Source of the DNA: Clostridia bacterium | GTDB lineage: Bacteria; Bacillota; Clostridia; Oscillospirales; CAG-272 | Assembly: GCA_017453245.1 (NCBI GenBank) | Contig: JAFTKM010000018.1 | Coordinates: 1 to 64,000, forward strand | DNA length: 64,000 nucleotides | Direction of reading: 5' to 3' | Part shown: positions 16,464 to 26,022 of the stretch, one piece after another | Layout of the letters: every line of letters begins with the position of its first letter | Position numbering within the stretch: the first letter of the stretch is position 1 | Program-made: the position numbers and the translations under genes | The notes under the pieces: model-generated | What the model was told of the DNA's origin: nothing | Databases searched by the model: none | Seen by the model: only the letters and a program-made list of their open reading frames with translations

Positions 16464-17708
16464 TTATTCGTAGAGAGGGTACTTCAGAAGAAGCTCCTTT
16501 ACTCTCGCTTTTACCTCATTTTCATTGTTGTCAAAGTCCTTTAGTGTCAGGGAAATAAGCTTAGCCACCTCGCGCATATCCTCTGTGTTAAATCCACGGG
16601 AGGTCACCGCCGCAGAGCCAAGACGCAGACCGCTGGTAACAGACGGCTTCTGCTTATCGTTCGGGATAGAGTTCTTGTTGCAGGTGATGCCAATCTCATC
16701 GAGAAGGTGCTCTGCCTCCTTACCTGTGTCAACCTTCATTCCGGTGAGGTCAACAAGAAGGAGGTGATTGTCCGTGCCGCCCGACACAAGGCGGAAGCCT
16801 TCCTTGATAAGCTCATCTGCAAGCGCCGCGGTGTTGTCGATAACACGCTGTGCGTACTCGGTGAATTCGGGCTTAAGAGCCTCGCCGAAGCAGACTGCCT
16901 TAGCGGTGATGGTGTGCATAAGAGGGCCGCCCTGAATACCGGGGAAGATAGCCTTGTTGATAGCCTTTGCGATCTCCTCGTCATTAGTGAGGATAAGACC
17001 GCCGCGGGGACCTCTCAAGGTCTTGTGAGTGGTGGTTGTCGTAACGTCAGCGTAGGGGATAGGCGAGGGGTGCTTGCCTGCCGCAACAAGGCCCGCGATG
17101 TGCGCCATATCAACGAGCAGATATGCGCCGACCTCCTTTGCTATCTCGGAGAATTTCTCAAAGTCGATGATTCTCGGATAAGCCGACGCGCCCGCGAGAA
17201 TGAGTCTCGGCTTACACTCAAGCGCAAGGCGTCTTACCTCGTCGTAATCTATGGTCTCGGTGTCCTCGCTTACGCCGTAGGGCACGATGTTCCAGTATTT
17301 GCCCGACATATTTACGGGCGAGCCGTGGGAGAGGTGTCCGCCGTGAGCAAGACTCATGGAGAGCACGGTATCGCCGGGCTTAAGAAGGGCAAAGAATACC
17401 GCCATATTAGCCTGTGCGCCCGAGTGGGGCTGTACGTAAGCATATCCCGCGCCAAAGAGCTTCTTCGCTCTCTCGATCGCGATGGTCTCCACAACGTCAA
17501 CGTGCTCGCATCCGCCGTAGTATCTCTTCGAGGGATAGCCCTCGGCATACTTATTGGTGAGGGTAGTGCCGTTAGCCTCCATCACCGTCTCGGATACAAA
17601 GTTCTCAGAGGCGATAAGCTCGATCTTATTCCTCTGTCTTGCCGTCTCATTCATAACCGCCGCGTAGATCTCGGGGTCGTTCTTTTTCAAAAGGGCGTAT
17701 TCTCTCAT
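16464..17708 (-). CDS. glyA: Serine hydroxymethyltransferase
   Basis: A 414-aa PLP enzyme that interconverts serine and glycine with transfer of a one-carbon unit to tetrahydrofolate. Full family length. Motifs: [11 protein letters not shown] (substrate/PLP region), [13 protein letters not shown], the PLP-phosphate region [21 protein letters not shown] (Asp200 contacts the pyridine nitrogen), and the Schiff-base lysine Lys229 in [16 protein letters not shown]. All key residues are present. Upstream gene of the operon with the MATE transporter; the promoter is at 17745-17773. Confidence 0.97.
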   Translation of the reverse strand: MREYALLKKNDPEIYAAVMNETARQRNKIELIASENFVSETVMEANGTTLTNKYAEGYPSKRYYGGCEHVDVVETIAIERAKKLFGAGYAYVQPHSGAQANMAVFFALLKPGDTVLSMSLAHGGHLSHGSPVNMSGKYWNIVPYGVSEDTETIDYDEVRRLALECKPRLILAGASAYPRIIDFEKFSEIAKEVGAYLLVDMAHIAGLVAAGKHPSPIPYADVTTTTTHKTLRGPRGGLILTNDEEIAKAINKAIFPGIQGGPLMHTITAKAVCFGEALKPEFTEYAQRVIDNTAALADELIKEGFRLVSGGTDNHLLLVDLTGMKVDTGKEAEHLLDEIGITCNKNSIPNDKQKPSVTSGLRLGSAAVTSRGFNTEDMREVAKLISLTLKDFDNNENEVKARVKELLLKYPLYE

Positions 17709-17744
17709 TTTCCTACTCCTTATAATATATTTGTAGATGGCATA

Positions 17745-17773
17745 ATTTTATCATATGTATCGGTCATTGTCAA
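17745..17773 (-). promoter_or_regulatory. Promoter of the glyA-MATE operon
   Basis: Minus strand TTGACA, 17 nt, TAAAAT. Shine-Dalgarno AAGGAG lies ahead of the glyA ATG. Confidence 0.8.
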
Positions 17774-17822
17774 TGATTTTGTATTGAACTTATGCGACTT
17801 TGGAATTTTTGATACAAACACG

Positions 17823-17851
17823 TTGAAAAAACGGTTGCTTTATGATACAAT
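17823..17851 (+). promoter_or_regulatory. Promoter of the methyltransferase gene
   Basis: TTGAAA, 17 nt, TACAAT; GGGAGG follows at about 17870-17875. Confidence 0.7.
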
Positions 17852-17880
17852 TTAATAAAAGGTATATAGGGAGGATAGAT

Positions 17881-18552
17881 ATGCTCGAGGGAATGAGTGA
17901 CTTTTTTGAAAACAGAATAGATGGTTATGACGAGCATATGATGAGAGACATAGAATTTGCCGATGAGTTTTACCCATACACAGCCTCCTGCCTGCCGAGT
18001 GCATCGGGCTGCCGTGTGCTCGACCTTGGCTGCGGCACAGGTATTGAGCTTGAGTTTTATTTTGAGCTTAACCCAACCGCAAAACTAGTTGGCATCGACT
18101 TATGTGAGGCAATGCTCTCCCGCCTTGCCGAGAAGCTTCACAACAGGGATATCGAGCTGATATTAGGCTCGTATTTTGACCTGCCTTTTGGCGACGGGAT
18201 ATACGATGCCGCCGTTTCGATTGAGAGTCTGCACCATTTCACAAAGGAGGAGAAGACCGCCCTTTATAAAAAGCTCCATAGCGCCTTAAAGGATAACGGT
18301 TATTTTATCCTGACAGACTATTTCGCCTTTAGCGACGAGGAAGAAATGTTCCACCGCCAAAGCCTCGCCGCCCTCAAAAAGGAGCAGGGAATTACCGATA
18401 ACGGCTTTTATCATTACGATACACCCTTGACCGTCGCACACGAAACAGAAGCGCTTCTTGATGCAGGATTTACATCCGTCGAGGTGTTGAAAAGTTGGGG
18501 AGCTACGTATACTCTTAAAGCCATAAAAGGTAAAAATGCAAATAAAACATAA
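17881..18552 (+). CDS. Class I SAM-dependent methyltransferase
   Basis: A 223-aa cytoplasmic enzyme. The ATG at 17881 follows GGGAGGAT; the longer frame from 17842 includes the -10 box and is rejected. SAM motif I is VLDLGCGTGIELEFY (about residues 45-59), motif II LVGIDLCEAM (Asp binds the ribose), motif IV YDAAVSIESLHHF, and NGYFILTDYFAF forms the post-motif strand. The UbiE/COQ5-like small-molecule methyltransferase group fits best; the substrate cannot be told. Monocistronic between a promoter and a terminator. Confidence 0.85.
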   Translation: MLEGMSDFFENRIDGYDEHMMRDIEFADEFYPYTASCLPSASGCRVLDLGCGTGIELEFYFELNPTAKLVGIDLCEAMLSRLAEKLHNRDIELILGSYFDLPFGDGIYDAAVSIESLHHFTKEEKTALYKKLHSALKDNGYFILTDYFAFSDEEEMFHRQSLAALKKEQGITDNGFYHYDTPLTVAHETEALLDAGFTSVEVLKSWGATYTLKAIKGKNANKT

Positions 18553-18554
18553 CA

Positions 18555-18597
18555 AAAAGCGCTTATAACCGCAGGACGTCGGCTATAAGCGCTTTTA
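18555..18597 (+). terminator. Rho-independent terminator
   Basis: AAAAGCGCTTATA pairs with TATAAGCGCTTTT, with an inner CCG/CGG step. Between here and fucI (18727) there are only AT-rich text and a small palindrome GAAAACCAC-CTC-GTGGTTTTC (18700-18720). Confidence 0.8.
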
Positions 18598-18726
18598 ATA
18601 TAAGAATAACGAATGAATTAGTTAATACAGATAAAATGCTTTTCGACCTTGGGAGAAAAGCCTCCTTAATTATTCACTATTCATCATTCATTATTTATTG
18701 GAAAACCACCTCGTGGTTTTCTGGGA

Positions 18727-20529
18727 TCACTTCGTGGTTTTGTAAAGCGGTCCGTATGCAGAGCAGGCTCTGTAATCCTGACCTTCCTTGTCCATTCCGA
18801 ATGCACCCCAAGAGGAGGGACGGTAGATCTTTTCCTCATCAACGTTGTGCATGCAAACGGGGATTCTGAGCATAGAGCAGAGTGTGATAACGTCAGCTCC
18901 GATATGACCGTAGGAGATAGCTCCGTGGTTAGCGCCCCAGTTGTTCATAACGTCGTAAGCGCTCTTGAATGCGCCCTTGCCGGTGATTCTCGGTGCGAAC
19001 CAGGTGCAAGGCCAGGTGTAGTCTGTTCTTGCCCAGAGCTTATGAGTTACCTCGTCGGGAAGACATACTGTCCAGCCCTCTGCGATCTGCATAACGGGGC
19101 CAAGTCCCTTTACCATATTAAGACGGAGCATAGTAACGGGCATCTCTGCCTTGGTTACAAATCTCGAGGAGTAGCCGCCGCCGCGGAAGTATCCGAGGTC
19201 TGCATAGGGCCAGGTGGTTGCGGACATACAAGCGTCGATATCCTTGTCGGTCATCTCCCACCACTTCTTCATGATGGGCTCGCCATTCTCGTCCTTTGCC
19301 TCGCCCGAGGCGTCAACGCAAGCAGCACCCGAGTTGATAAGGTGGATGAAGCCGTCGGCTTCCTTAGCCTTGCCCTCAAGGTCATAGCCGGTCACGCGCT
19401 TAACAGCGTCGCCCGACCAGTAGGTTCTTACGTCCGCGAATATCTGAGCTCTGTTTGTCAAGAGCTTACCGAAGAGCATGCATACACCGTTGAGAGTGTC
19501 GTTCTCGGTAGCGAGGACGTAGGGCTCTCTTGCGCCGTTCCAGTCAAAGGTGGAGTTGAGGATACTCTCGGGGAAGTCGCAGTTGGGGTAGAAGTCAGTC
19601 CACTGTCTCTGTCCCTGGAAGCCTGCGGCGATGGCGTTGTGACCGACCATCTCCTCCTCGCATCCTACGGGCAGATTCTTGTTACCGTTCATAAGGTCCT
19701 TGATGATGCAGGCCATCTTTGCGGTGAACTCCCAGTCCTTTGCCTTCTGCTCGTCGCTTCTCTGGAGCTCCTTCGGGTTCTTGTCAAAGTCGGGATTGCA
19801 CTTTTCCTTTACCCAAGCGAGCGCCTTCTCATATTCCTTGGCATCGTAGATGCCCTCTGTCATTCGTCTGATGATCTCAACCTCGTCAACGCTCTCAACT
19901 CTCATTCCGAGATACTCCTCGAAGAAGTCTACGTCAACGATAGAGCCCGCGATACCCATACAGATCGAGCCGATCTGGAGGTAGGACTTGCCTCTCATGG
20001 TCTTGACCGCAACTGCCGCTCTTGCAAAGCGGAGGATCTTCTCGGCAACGTCATCGGGGATAGAGGTATCGTCCATATCCTGTACCTCGTGACCGTAGAT
20101 ACCGAAAGCGGGGAGTCCCTTCTGAGTGTGAGAAGCGAGAACTGCCGCAAGGTATACCGCGCCGGGACGCTCTGTGCCGTTGAAGCCCCATACAGCCTTT
20201 ACGGTATTCGGATCCATATCCATAGTCTCCGAGCCGTAGCACCAGCAGGGAGTAACTGTGAGCGTGATGTCAACGCCCGCCTTCTTGAACTGATCAGCGC
20301 AGGCAGCCGCCTCAGCGACTCTGCCTATCGTGGTGTCGGAGATAACGACCTTGACGGGCTCACCGTTAGAGTAGCAGAGATTCTTAGTGATAAGCTCTGC
20401 CGCCGCCTTGGCCATATTCATAGTCTGATTTTCAAGGCTCTCACGCACCTTGAGAGGTCCGCGTCTGCCGTCGATAGTGGGGCGAATACCGATTACGGGA
20501 TAATCGCCGATAAGTCTTGACTTTGCCAT
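18727..20529 (-). CDS. fucI: L-fucose isomerase
   Basis: A 600-aa enzyme converting L-fucose to L-fuculose (also D-arabinose to D-ribulose), Mn-dependent. Length matches the family (about 590). Characteristic blocks: [21 protein letters not shown] at the N-terminus, [38 protein letters not shown] (metal Glu), ATENDTLNG (metal Asp region) and [16 protein letters not shown] (metal His). No fucK, fucA or fucose permease is nearby, so the rest of the pathway must be encoded elsewhere. It follows a small membrane-protein gene after 15 nt and is probably co-transcribed with it. Confidence 0.96.
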   Translation of the reverse strand: MAKSRLIGDYPVIGIRPTIDGRRGPLKVRESLENQTMNMAKAAAELITKNLCYSNGEPVKVVISDTTIGRVAEAAACADQFKKAGVDITLTVTPCWCYGSETMDMDPNTVKAVWGFNGTERPGAVYLAAVLASHTQKGLPAFGIYGHEVQDMDDTSIPDDVAEKILRFARAAVAVKTMRGKSYLQIGSICMGIAGSIVDVDFFEEYLGMRVESVDEVEIIRRMTEGIYDAKEYEKALAWVKEKCNPDFDKNPKELQRSDEQKAKDWEFTAKMACIIKDLMNGNKNLPVGCEEEMVGHNAIAAGFQGQRQWTDFYPNCDFPESILNSTFDWNGAREPYVLATENDTLNGVCMLFGKLLTNRAQIFADVRTYWSGDAVKRVTGYDLEGKAKEADGFIHLINSGAACVDASGEAKDENGEPIMKKWWEMTDKDIDACMSATTWPYADLGYFRGGGYSSRFVTKAEMPVTMLRLNMVKGLGPVMQIAEGWTVCLPDEVTHKLWARTDYTWPCTWFAPRITGKGAFKSAYDVMNNWGANHGAISYGHIGADVITLCSMLRIPVCMHNVDEEKIYRPSSWGAFGMDKEGQDYRACSAYGPLYKTTK

Positions 20530-20544
20530 TTTAGTTTTCTCCTT

Positions 20545-21000
20545 TTAGTATCTGGAGGTTACGCGTCTTAAGTGCGCGATCTCCTCTTTTGTCATTGATT
20601 TTAATTTGTAATTGTAGGTCCTTTTGTCATAAAAGACGTTGACGGTGGTGACACCGCTTTTGTTGTTGGTTGCCGCAGAGATCTTCTCGATAGATGCGAT
20701 CTTGAATTTCCTCGTGATGAAGAAGCTCTTGATAACGAGAACACCGCATTGCGCGTAGATCTTATTCTTACTTGCGAATGCGTATCTTGCCGCGATAACC
20801 GTACAGACTAAGAAAATCGGCAAAAGTATCCACGCATAGATCTTAAGCGCTGTGTTCTTCTGCGCGTAGGAAATGATAAGAAGCACAAGAGCCGTGATCG
20901 ACGCCGCGCCAAACAGAATAGAGTAATATACGCTCTCTCTGTTCACACCGAGACCGTACACAACGTCCTTGGACCTCTCGATTGATGAAATATCCTTCAT
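20545..21000 (-). CDS. Small PH-like membrane protein, 151 aa
   Basis: Not a recognised family by name. Two membrane helices (residues about 28-47 and 52-70) are followed by a beta-rich cytoplasmic domain (KIYAQCGVLVIKSFFITRKFKIASIEKISAATN..) that resembles a bacterial PH fold, as in the protein at 60930-61361. AAGGAG precedes the ATG. The terminal KEEIAHLRRV helix fits a PH domain. Upstream of fucI in the same transcription unit; the link with fucose use is unclear. Confidence 0.75.
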   Translation of the reverse strand: MKDISSIERSKDVVYGLGVNRESVYYSILFGAASITALVLLIISYAQKNTALKIYAWILLPIFLVCTVIAARYAFASKNKIYAQCGVLVIKSFFITRKFKIASIEKISAATNNKSGVTTVNVFYDKRTYNYKLKSMTKEEIAHLRRVTSRY

Positions 21001-21027
21001 ATGTAACTCCTTGTATTTGCTAAAAAT

Positions 21028-21056
21028 ATTCTAACACACATTTTTTCACAATGCAA
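21028..21056 (-). promoter_or_regulatory. Promoter of the PH-like/fucI operon
   Basis: Minus strand TTGCAT, 17 nt, TAGAAT, just upstream of the AAGGAG site. Confidence 0.5.
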
Positions 21057-21129
21057 TACGTTTTTTATTAATACAATTAATAAATCGTGAAAATGCACAA
21101 AGAAGAGAGAAGTTTTTTGACATTACCAC

Positions 21130-21158
21130 TTGACAATCCCGTCCATAAGTGCTACAAT
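21130..21158 (+). promoter_or_regulatory. Promoter of the leader ORF upstream of the ABC exporter
   Basis: TTGACA, 17 nt, TACAAT: nearly consensus. The only start sites downstream are the 26-codon ORF and, past a terminator, the ABC operon. Confidence 0.8.
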
Positions 21159-21192
21159 GGACTCAAAAATATGAAAGAAAGGAGGCCGAAAA

Positions 21193-21273
21193 ATGAATAA
21201 CAAGACTTACAACTGTATCAACACTAAAACAGAATATATTTTCGTACACGCCTCCGGACTTGTTTTGGTATAG
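21193..21273 (+). CDS. 26-aa leader peptide of the ABC exporter operon (candidate)
   Basis: A short ORF, MNNKTYNCINTKTEYIFVHA then SGLVLV, with a strong AAAGGAGG site about eight nt before its ATG and a consensus promoter 35 nt further up. It ends 28 nt before a strong rho-independent terminator, beyond which lies the ABC exporter operon without a clear promoter. This is the layout of bmrB-bmrCD in Bacillus, where a leader peptide controls terminator read-through in response to ribosome-targeting drugs. Codons 19-20 include ACGCCTC, the same heptamer as the terminator's 5' arm, and GCCTCC there is complementary to GGAGGC of its own Shine-Dalgarno. No database match is claimed. Confidence 0.6.
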   Translation: MNNKTYNCINTKTEYIFVHASGLVLV

Positions 21274-21300
21274 AGGGGTGAGCTCTCTGCTTGCCTATAT

Positions 21301-21340
21301 AAAAAACGCCTCGGCTATGTACGGCCGAGGCGTTTTTTGC
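21301..21340 (+). terminator. Terminator between leader ORF and ABC exporter (possible attenuator)
   Basis: AAAAAACGCCTCGGC pairs with GCCGAGGCGTTTTTT around TATGTACG. The 3' arm GAGGCGT can alternatively pair with ACGCCTC inside the leader ORF (21247-21253). Between 21341 and 21454 I see no -10/-35 pair, and the ABC start has no obvious Shine-Dalgarno. Confidence 0.75.
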
Positions 21341-21454
21341 GCTTTTTTGCCGATGTCAACTTAAAACGCAGTTGATTTTTGCTTACCATCGGCCGGTCCA
21401 CATACCGAGTGTCCGGAGCATCCACACGCAGTAAAAAATTTGTAACACAGAAAA

Positions 21455-23212
21455 ATGAAAACGATTTTAGAACATCTTAAACCCCATTATAAGAGCCTCG
21501 GCGTGGTTATGCTTATGCACACGCTTGCGACCGTCACCGAGCTCCTTATGCCGTACGTTATGAGCGACGTTGTTGACAACGGAATTGCCAACTCGGATAT
21601 AGGCAGGGTAGTGAGCTCCTCGCTCATTATGCTTCTTCTTGCCACGCTCTCTCTCGTGTCGGCTCTTGTATCAAACAAGATAAATACAAGGGTGACGACC
21701 TCATTTTCCTCGTCGCTCTGCCGCTCGACCTTCAAGAAGATCAACTCCTTGTCCTTCGAGCAGTATTCAAGGATAGGCTCGTCGGGACTTCTCACACGCT
21801 CGACCGACGATATCTTCAACGTTGAGGGCGCCGCAAGCGAGCTCGTTTACACAGTGATCACCGTGCCTATGATGCTTATCGGCGGAACTGCGCTCGCTCT
21901 CCTTGCCGATGTGACTCTCTCACTAATATTCCTTTTGTGCATACCGCTTATTCTCGCGTTCGTTGTTTTTATCGTAAAGCCGCTCCGAAAGATGTGGGAC
22001 GTCAGCGACAAATACGTCGACGTGCAAAACCGAATAGTCAGAGAAAGGCTTATAGGCATACGAGTTATCCGCGCCTTCAACAACGAGGATAAGGAGCACG
22101 CAAGAGCAAAGCACGCGACCGAGGAAATGGCTAAATATATGATAAAGGCCAACGTCCGCTCGGGCTACATCACACCCGTCGCAATGCTTCTTCTTAACCT
22201 CTCGACGGTAGCTATACTTCTTGTCGGCACGTCGAAGGTGACGAGCGGAGTGATCACCGAGGCGGGCGATATAATCGCCGTTATGCAGTACGTCACGCTT
22301 ATCGCAAACGCGGTCATCAATCTCTCCTGGACGATAGCCTGGATACCTCACTTGAGAGTCTCGATATCAAGAATTTCCGAGGTCTTTGATATGCCCGTAT
22401 GCGATGACGGAGCAGACGACCACACCGAGCCGCGCTTCCCGCTTTGTGAGGGCGCAAGGGTAGAGATGAAGGATATCTCCTTCTCATATCCAGATGCTCA
22501 GACGGATGCTCTATCGGGCGTCAGCTTCTATGCCGATAAGGGAGAGACGGTAGCCGTGATCGGCGGTACGGGCTCGGGAAAGAGCACGCTCGTCAAGGTG
22601 CTTCTCGCGATGTATCCTTATAAAAACGGCGAGATTTTGATTAATAATGTAAACTATAATAGTCTTTCTAAGGGGGAAATACGCCTTGCGTACTCTGTCT
22701 CGCTACAAAAGGCGATGATCTTTGAGGGTACTATCCGTGATAATATCACTATGGGCAGAGCAGATGCCGCCGATGAGGAAATCGCCACCGCTATCTCGGA
22801 CGTCGAGCTCGAGGAGTTTGTGTCATCTAAGGAGGAAGGACTCGATTTTCTGCTCGTAGGACTTGGACAAAACGTCAGCGGAGGACAGAAGCAGAGGATA
22901 AATATGGCGAGGACCGTCATAAGGGAAGCGCCGATCTATATCTTCGACGACAGCTTCTCAGCGCTTGATTATCTCACCGAAAGAAAGATTCAGCAAAAGC
23001 TTTTTGCAAGGCTTAAGGGCAGGACCAAAATACTTGTCACTCAGAGAGTATCGACAGCCCTTGCCGCAGACAGAATTTACGTTATGGACAGAGGCAGGAT
23101 AAGCGCTGTCGGAACTCACGAGGAGCTTCTCCGCTCGTCCGATATCTACCGTGAGATCTGTGTGTCTCAGCTTGGAAAGCGTGTGTTGGGAGGTGATACC
23201 CTTGAAGCCTGA
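21455..23212 (+). CDS. ABC exporter half-transporter with degenerate catalytic site (BmrC-like)
   Basis: A 585-aa ABC transporter: six membrane helices (residues about 15-320) and an ATPase domain. Walker A is GGTGSGKST, the signature VSGGQKQR, and Walker B IYIFDDSFSALD, where Asp replaces the catalytic Glu. One degenerate and one consensus site is the rule in heterodimeric exporters (BmrCD, TM287/288), and the next gene supplies the consensus one. Proposed role: export of drugs or lipophilic compounds. The ATG lacks a clear Shine-Dalgarno, in contrast to almost all neighbours, consistent with special regulation via the leader ORF. Confidence 0.9.
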   Translation: MKTILEHLKPHYKSLGVVMLMHTLATVTELLMPYVMSDVVDNGIANSDIGRVVSSSLIMLLLATLSLVSALVSNKINTRVTTSFSSSLCRSTFKKINSLSFEQYSRIGSSGLLTRSTDDIFNVEGAASELVYTVITVPMMLIGGTALALLADVTLSLIFLLCIPLILAFVVFIVKPLRKMWDVSDKYVDVQNRIVRERLIGIRVIRAFNNEDKEHARAKHATEEMAKYMIKANVRSGYITPVAMLLLNLSTVAILLVGTSKVTSGVITEAGDIIAVMQYVTLIANAVINLSWTIAWIPHLRVSISRISEVFDMPVCDDGADDHTEPRFPLCEGARVEMKDISFSYPDAQTDALSGVSFYADKGETVAVIGGTGSGKSTLVKVLLAMYPYKNGEILINNVNYNSLSKGEIRLAYSVSLQKAMIFEGTIRDNITMGRADAADEEIATAISDVELEEFVSSKEEGLDFLLVGLGQNVSGGQKQRINMARTVIREAPIYIFDDSFSALDYLTERKIQQKLFARLKGRTKILVTQRVSTALAADRIYVMDRGRISAVGTHEELLRSSDIYREICVSQLGKRVLGGDTLEA

Positions 23213-24995
23213 TAAGAGTAAAAAGAAAAGGGAAGAGCTCACCTCGTCATTAAAGGTTATAGGCAGGATAATCAAGGACACAAAGCCGATTTTGCCCTCG
23301 TTGATCTTAGCGGCAGTAATCAGCCTTTTGTCCATAATCCTTTCTATGCTCGCGCCCGAGCTCATCGGCACACTCACCGACGGAATATACGATTACGTCA
23401 CTCTCGGTGCTCCGATGGATCTATCCCGCACCGCCAGGATATCCATCATTCTCATCGTCTCATACCTTGCCTCGGGAATACTCAGTATGATTACGATGAT
23501 CATAATGAACAACACCGTCTCGCGCCATTACACCTGCCGTATAAGAGTGGATATGAGCGCAAAGATATCTAAGATACCTATCAAGAAGGTCGACACAACA
23601 CCAAACGGCGAGATAATCTCCCGTATGACCAACGACGTCTCTATTATGGGTGGCTCGGTACACGATATCTTCAATATTATTATAAACGGTGTACTCAAGC
23701 TCATTGTAATCACGGTGCTGATATTTATCTCAGATCCCATAATGGCGTCGGTCATTATTCTATTTGTTCCCGCGTCGATATTCCTCTCCGCAAAGCTTGC
23801 CGCAAGGAGTGAGAAGTACTTCGACCTGAGCCGCGAGGCGGCAGGAAAAATATACTCCGCGACAGAGGAGAATCTCACCGGCTTTGACACCGTCAAGGTA
23901 TATAATCTCGAGCGTCACAGACAGGACGGATATGAGAAGCTCTCCGAGGATTACAGAGTAAAATCAGAGCGCGGATATCTTACCTCGGGCGTAGTTCAGC
24001 CTATTGTTGCAATAGTCAACAATCTTGCCTATATAGCTATATGTATCGTCGGCAGTATTCTCGTTATCCGCGGTACTTTGCGAGTTGGCGATCTTATGGC
24101 GTTCATTCTTTACACTCAGCTTTTCTCAGGACCTCTTGAGTCCATCTCGGGCGGTATGTCTATGATGCAGTCCACCATAGCCTCCGCGCGCAGAGTGTAT
24201 GAATTCCTCGACTCCGAGGAGATGAAGGAGCCCGAGCGAAAAGAGCTTGATGAGCCGTGCCTTGGCGCAGTCAAATTCGAGAACGTCGCCTTCTCCTACA
24301 CCGAGGATAAGCCGCTTATAAAGAGCCTTGATTTAGATGTTCTCCCGGGACAGAAAATTGCGATAGTAGGCCCTACCGGTGGCGGAAAGACAACAATAGT
24401 TAACCTTTTGATGCGTTTTTACGATCCCGACTCTGGTACTATATCCGTTGACGGAAGATGTATACAAGAGATGAATCGCTCGGATGTCAGAGAGATGTTC
24501 TCGATGGTGCTTCAGGATACGGTCCTCTTCTCGGGTACGGTATACGACAACATCGCCTACGGCAATCCGTCGGCAACAGAGGGCGAGGTCAGGGAAGCGG
24601 CGCGCCGCGCTCACATTGACTTCTGGATCGACGGATTACCTGACGGATATAACACAAGGATCAACGAGGAGAGCACCAATATCTCGGGCGGCCAGAAGCA
24701 GCTTCTCACCATCGCCCGCGCCTATCTCTCGGACAGACCTATCCTCATACTTGACGAGGCTACCAGCAACGTTGATACCCGCACCGAGCTCATTATCCAA
24801 CAGACTATGGATGAGCTTATGAAGGGCAGGACAACCTTTGTTATCGCCCACCGCCTCTCAACCGTTGAGAATGCGGACGTCATACTCGTTGTCAGTAACG
24901 GTGACGTTGTGGAGAAGGGCACACACCGAGAGCTCCTTGCCTCTGGCGGACTCTACTCCGAGATATACAACAGTCAGTACACCATAGTTAAATAA
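23202..24995 (+). CDS. ABC exporter half-transporter with consensus site (BmrD-like)
   Basis: A 597-aa partner. The TTG at 23202 is chosen as start because GGGAGGTG lies six to seven nt upstream; a GTG at 23151 would have no such site. Overlaps the first gene by 11 nt. Six membrane helices (to about residue 330), then an ATPase domain with Walker A GPTGGGKTT, signature ISGGQKQ and Walker B ILILDEATSNVD with the catalytic Glu, and switch His in VIAHRLST. It should form an asymmetric exporter with the preceding protein. Confidence 0.9.
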   Translation: MKPDKSKKKREELTSSLKVIGRIIKDTKPILPSLILAAVISLLSIILSMLAPELIGTLTDGIYDYVTLGAPMDLSRTARISIILIVSYLASGILSMITMIIMNNTVSRHYTCRIRVDMSAKISKIPIKKVDTTPNGEIISRMTNDVSIMGGSVHDIFNIIINGVLKLIVITVLIFISDPIMASVIILFVPASIFLSAKLAARSEKYFDLSREAAGKIYSATEENLTGFDTVKVYNLERHRQDGYEKLSEDYRVKSERGYLTSGVVQPIVAIVNNLAYIAICIVGSILVIRGTLRVGDLMAFILYTQLFSGPLESISGGMSMMQSTIASARRVYEFLDSEEMKEPERKELDEPCLGAVKFENVAFSYTEDKPLIKSLDLDVLPGQKIAIVGPTGGGKTTIVNLLMRFYDPDSGTISVDGRCIQEMNRSDVREMFSMVLQDTVLFSGTVYDNIAYGNPSATEGEVREAARRAHIDFWIDGLPDGYNTRINEESTNISGGQKQLLTIARAYLSDRPILILDEATSNVDTRTELIIQQTMDELMKGRTTFVIAHRLSTVENADVILVVSNGDVVEKGTHRELLASGGLYSEIYNSQYTIVK

Positions 24996-25008
24996 GCAAA
25001 ATAACGTG

Positions 25009-25048
25009 AAAGAGCGAAGACACCGCGTAGGTATCCTCGCTCTTTTTT
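25009..25048. terminator. Terminator between ABC operon and SDR gene
   Basis: AAAGAGCGAaG pairs with CCTCGCTCTTT, followed by a T run; convergent genes end on both sides. Confidence 0.75.
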
Positions 25049-25051
25049 TAT

Positions 25052-25843
25052 TCACTTCAAAATCAGTTTAATGATATAAGTCGCAAGTCTTTTCGGCAGG
25101 ACGTTAAGGAGTAGAAGCAGGGGATTTCTGTTTATCTTATATACCTGCCTCGGTCTCTTTGCCTCGAGTATCTTCAGAGCAAGCTTACCGATCTTTTCGG
25201 GCTTTACGTTTCTTGCCTCGACTCCGTCAACGATTTTCTTGAAGCGCTCTGCGTTGCAGGAGTAGAGCTTCGTTTCCTCACAGAAGCGGTCGAGCGCGGT
25301 GGTGGATACTCCGAGCATTCCCGTGTCCACAGCTCCGGGTCTCAGCACGCTGACCGAAATACCGAGCAGCTGCAGCTCCATTCTCAGCGAGTAGGCGTAT
25401 TTGTCAAGCGCCGCCTTCGTCACAGCGTAAATACCGGTAAAGGGAAGCGGATCAAGGGGCGCAAGCTCGCTCGTCGTTATAAGTATTCTGCTGCCCTCTG
25501 TGAGCAGGGGTAGGAAGGTCTTATTCACTCTGTACACCGAGAAAACGTTCACGTCGAAAATGCGTGTGAAATCATTTTCCGACATTTCCACGAGTGAATC
25601 GAGGTTATACATTCCCGCAAAGTGCGCTATCGCATACACCTTGTCGGTCACCTCGCATACCTTTCTGTAAGCCGCATCTATTTCATCTGTGCTCGTCAGA
25701 TCGACCTCTATTGGTATCACACCGTCTTCAGCCTCTCCCACGCGTCTGTCCAGCGCGAAAACGTAGTATCCTTTATCCCTGAAGGCTCTTACCGCCGCAT
25801 AACCCATACCGCCGTAAGCACCCGTAACAATCACGTATTTCAT
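25052..25843 (-). CDS. Short-chain dehydrogenase/reductase
   Basis: A 263-aa classical SDR. Cofactor site TGAYGGMG (residues 7-14), NxG-equivalent HFAG (about 74-77), and catalytic triad Ser125 (LITTSE), Tyr139 and Lys143 (YAVTK). RPGAVDTGM after strand 6 also fits. The C-terminal tail is hydrophobic (NPLLLLLNVLPKRLATYIIKLILK) and may attach it to the membrane, so a lipid-like substrate is plausible. Single gene with its own promoter. Confidence 0.88.
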   Translation of the reverse strand: MKYVIVTGAYGGMGYAAVRAFRDKGYYVFALDRRVGEAEDGVIPIEVDLTSTDEIDAAYRKVCEVTDKVYAIAHFAGMYNLDSLVEMSENDFTRIFDVNVFSVYRVNKTFLPLLTEGSRILITTSELAPLDPLPFTGIYAVTKAALDKYAYSLRMELQLLGISVSVLRPGAVDTGMLGVSTTALDRFCEETKLYSCNAERFKKIVDGVEARNVKPEKIGKLALKILEAKRPRQVYKINRNPLLLLLNVLPKRLATYIIKLILK

Positions 25844-25866
25844 ATAAATACCGCCTTTCTACGTCA

Positions 25867-25895
25867 ATTTTATCACATCTATCGTCCAAAGTCAA
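25867..25895 (-). promoter_or_regulatory. Promoter of the SDR gene
   Basis: Minus strand TTGACT, 17 nt, TAAAAT. Confidence 0.75.
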
Positions 25896-25962
25896 CGCTA
25901 AAGGCTCATTGTCGGCAAGAAATGGCACGGCGACATTTCGCGCTTCGCATTTCGCATTTTCC

Positions 25963-25991
25963 TTGACTTCTTCGGGATAAGGTGCTAAAAT
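25963..25991 (+). promoter_or_regulatory. Promoter of the first two-component system
   Basis: TTGACT, 17 nt, TAAAAT; AGGAGGAG follows about 10 nt before the ATG at 26023. Confidence 0.8.
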
Positions 25992-26022
25992 AGTAACAAC
26001 AGTTGTACATAGGAGGAGCAAA

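Noticed and set aside
16707-17855. 382-codon open frame antisense to glyA
   Set aside because: Same reason; glyA has all catalytic residues.
17709-17880. Riboswitch (e.g. glycine or THF type) ahead of glyA
   Set aside because: The leader is only about 40 nt from -10 to start with no characteristic stems.
18847-20520. 557-codon open frame antisense to fucI
   Set aside because: Shadow of a highly biased third codon position; fucI is certain.
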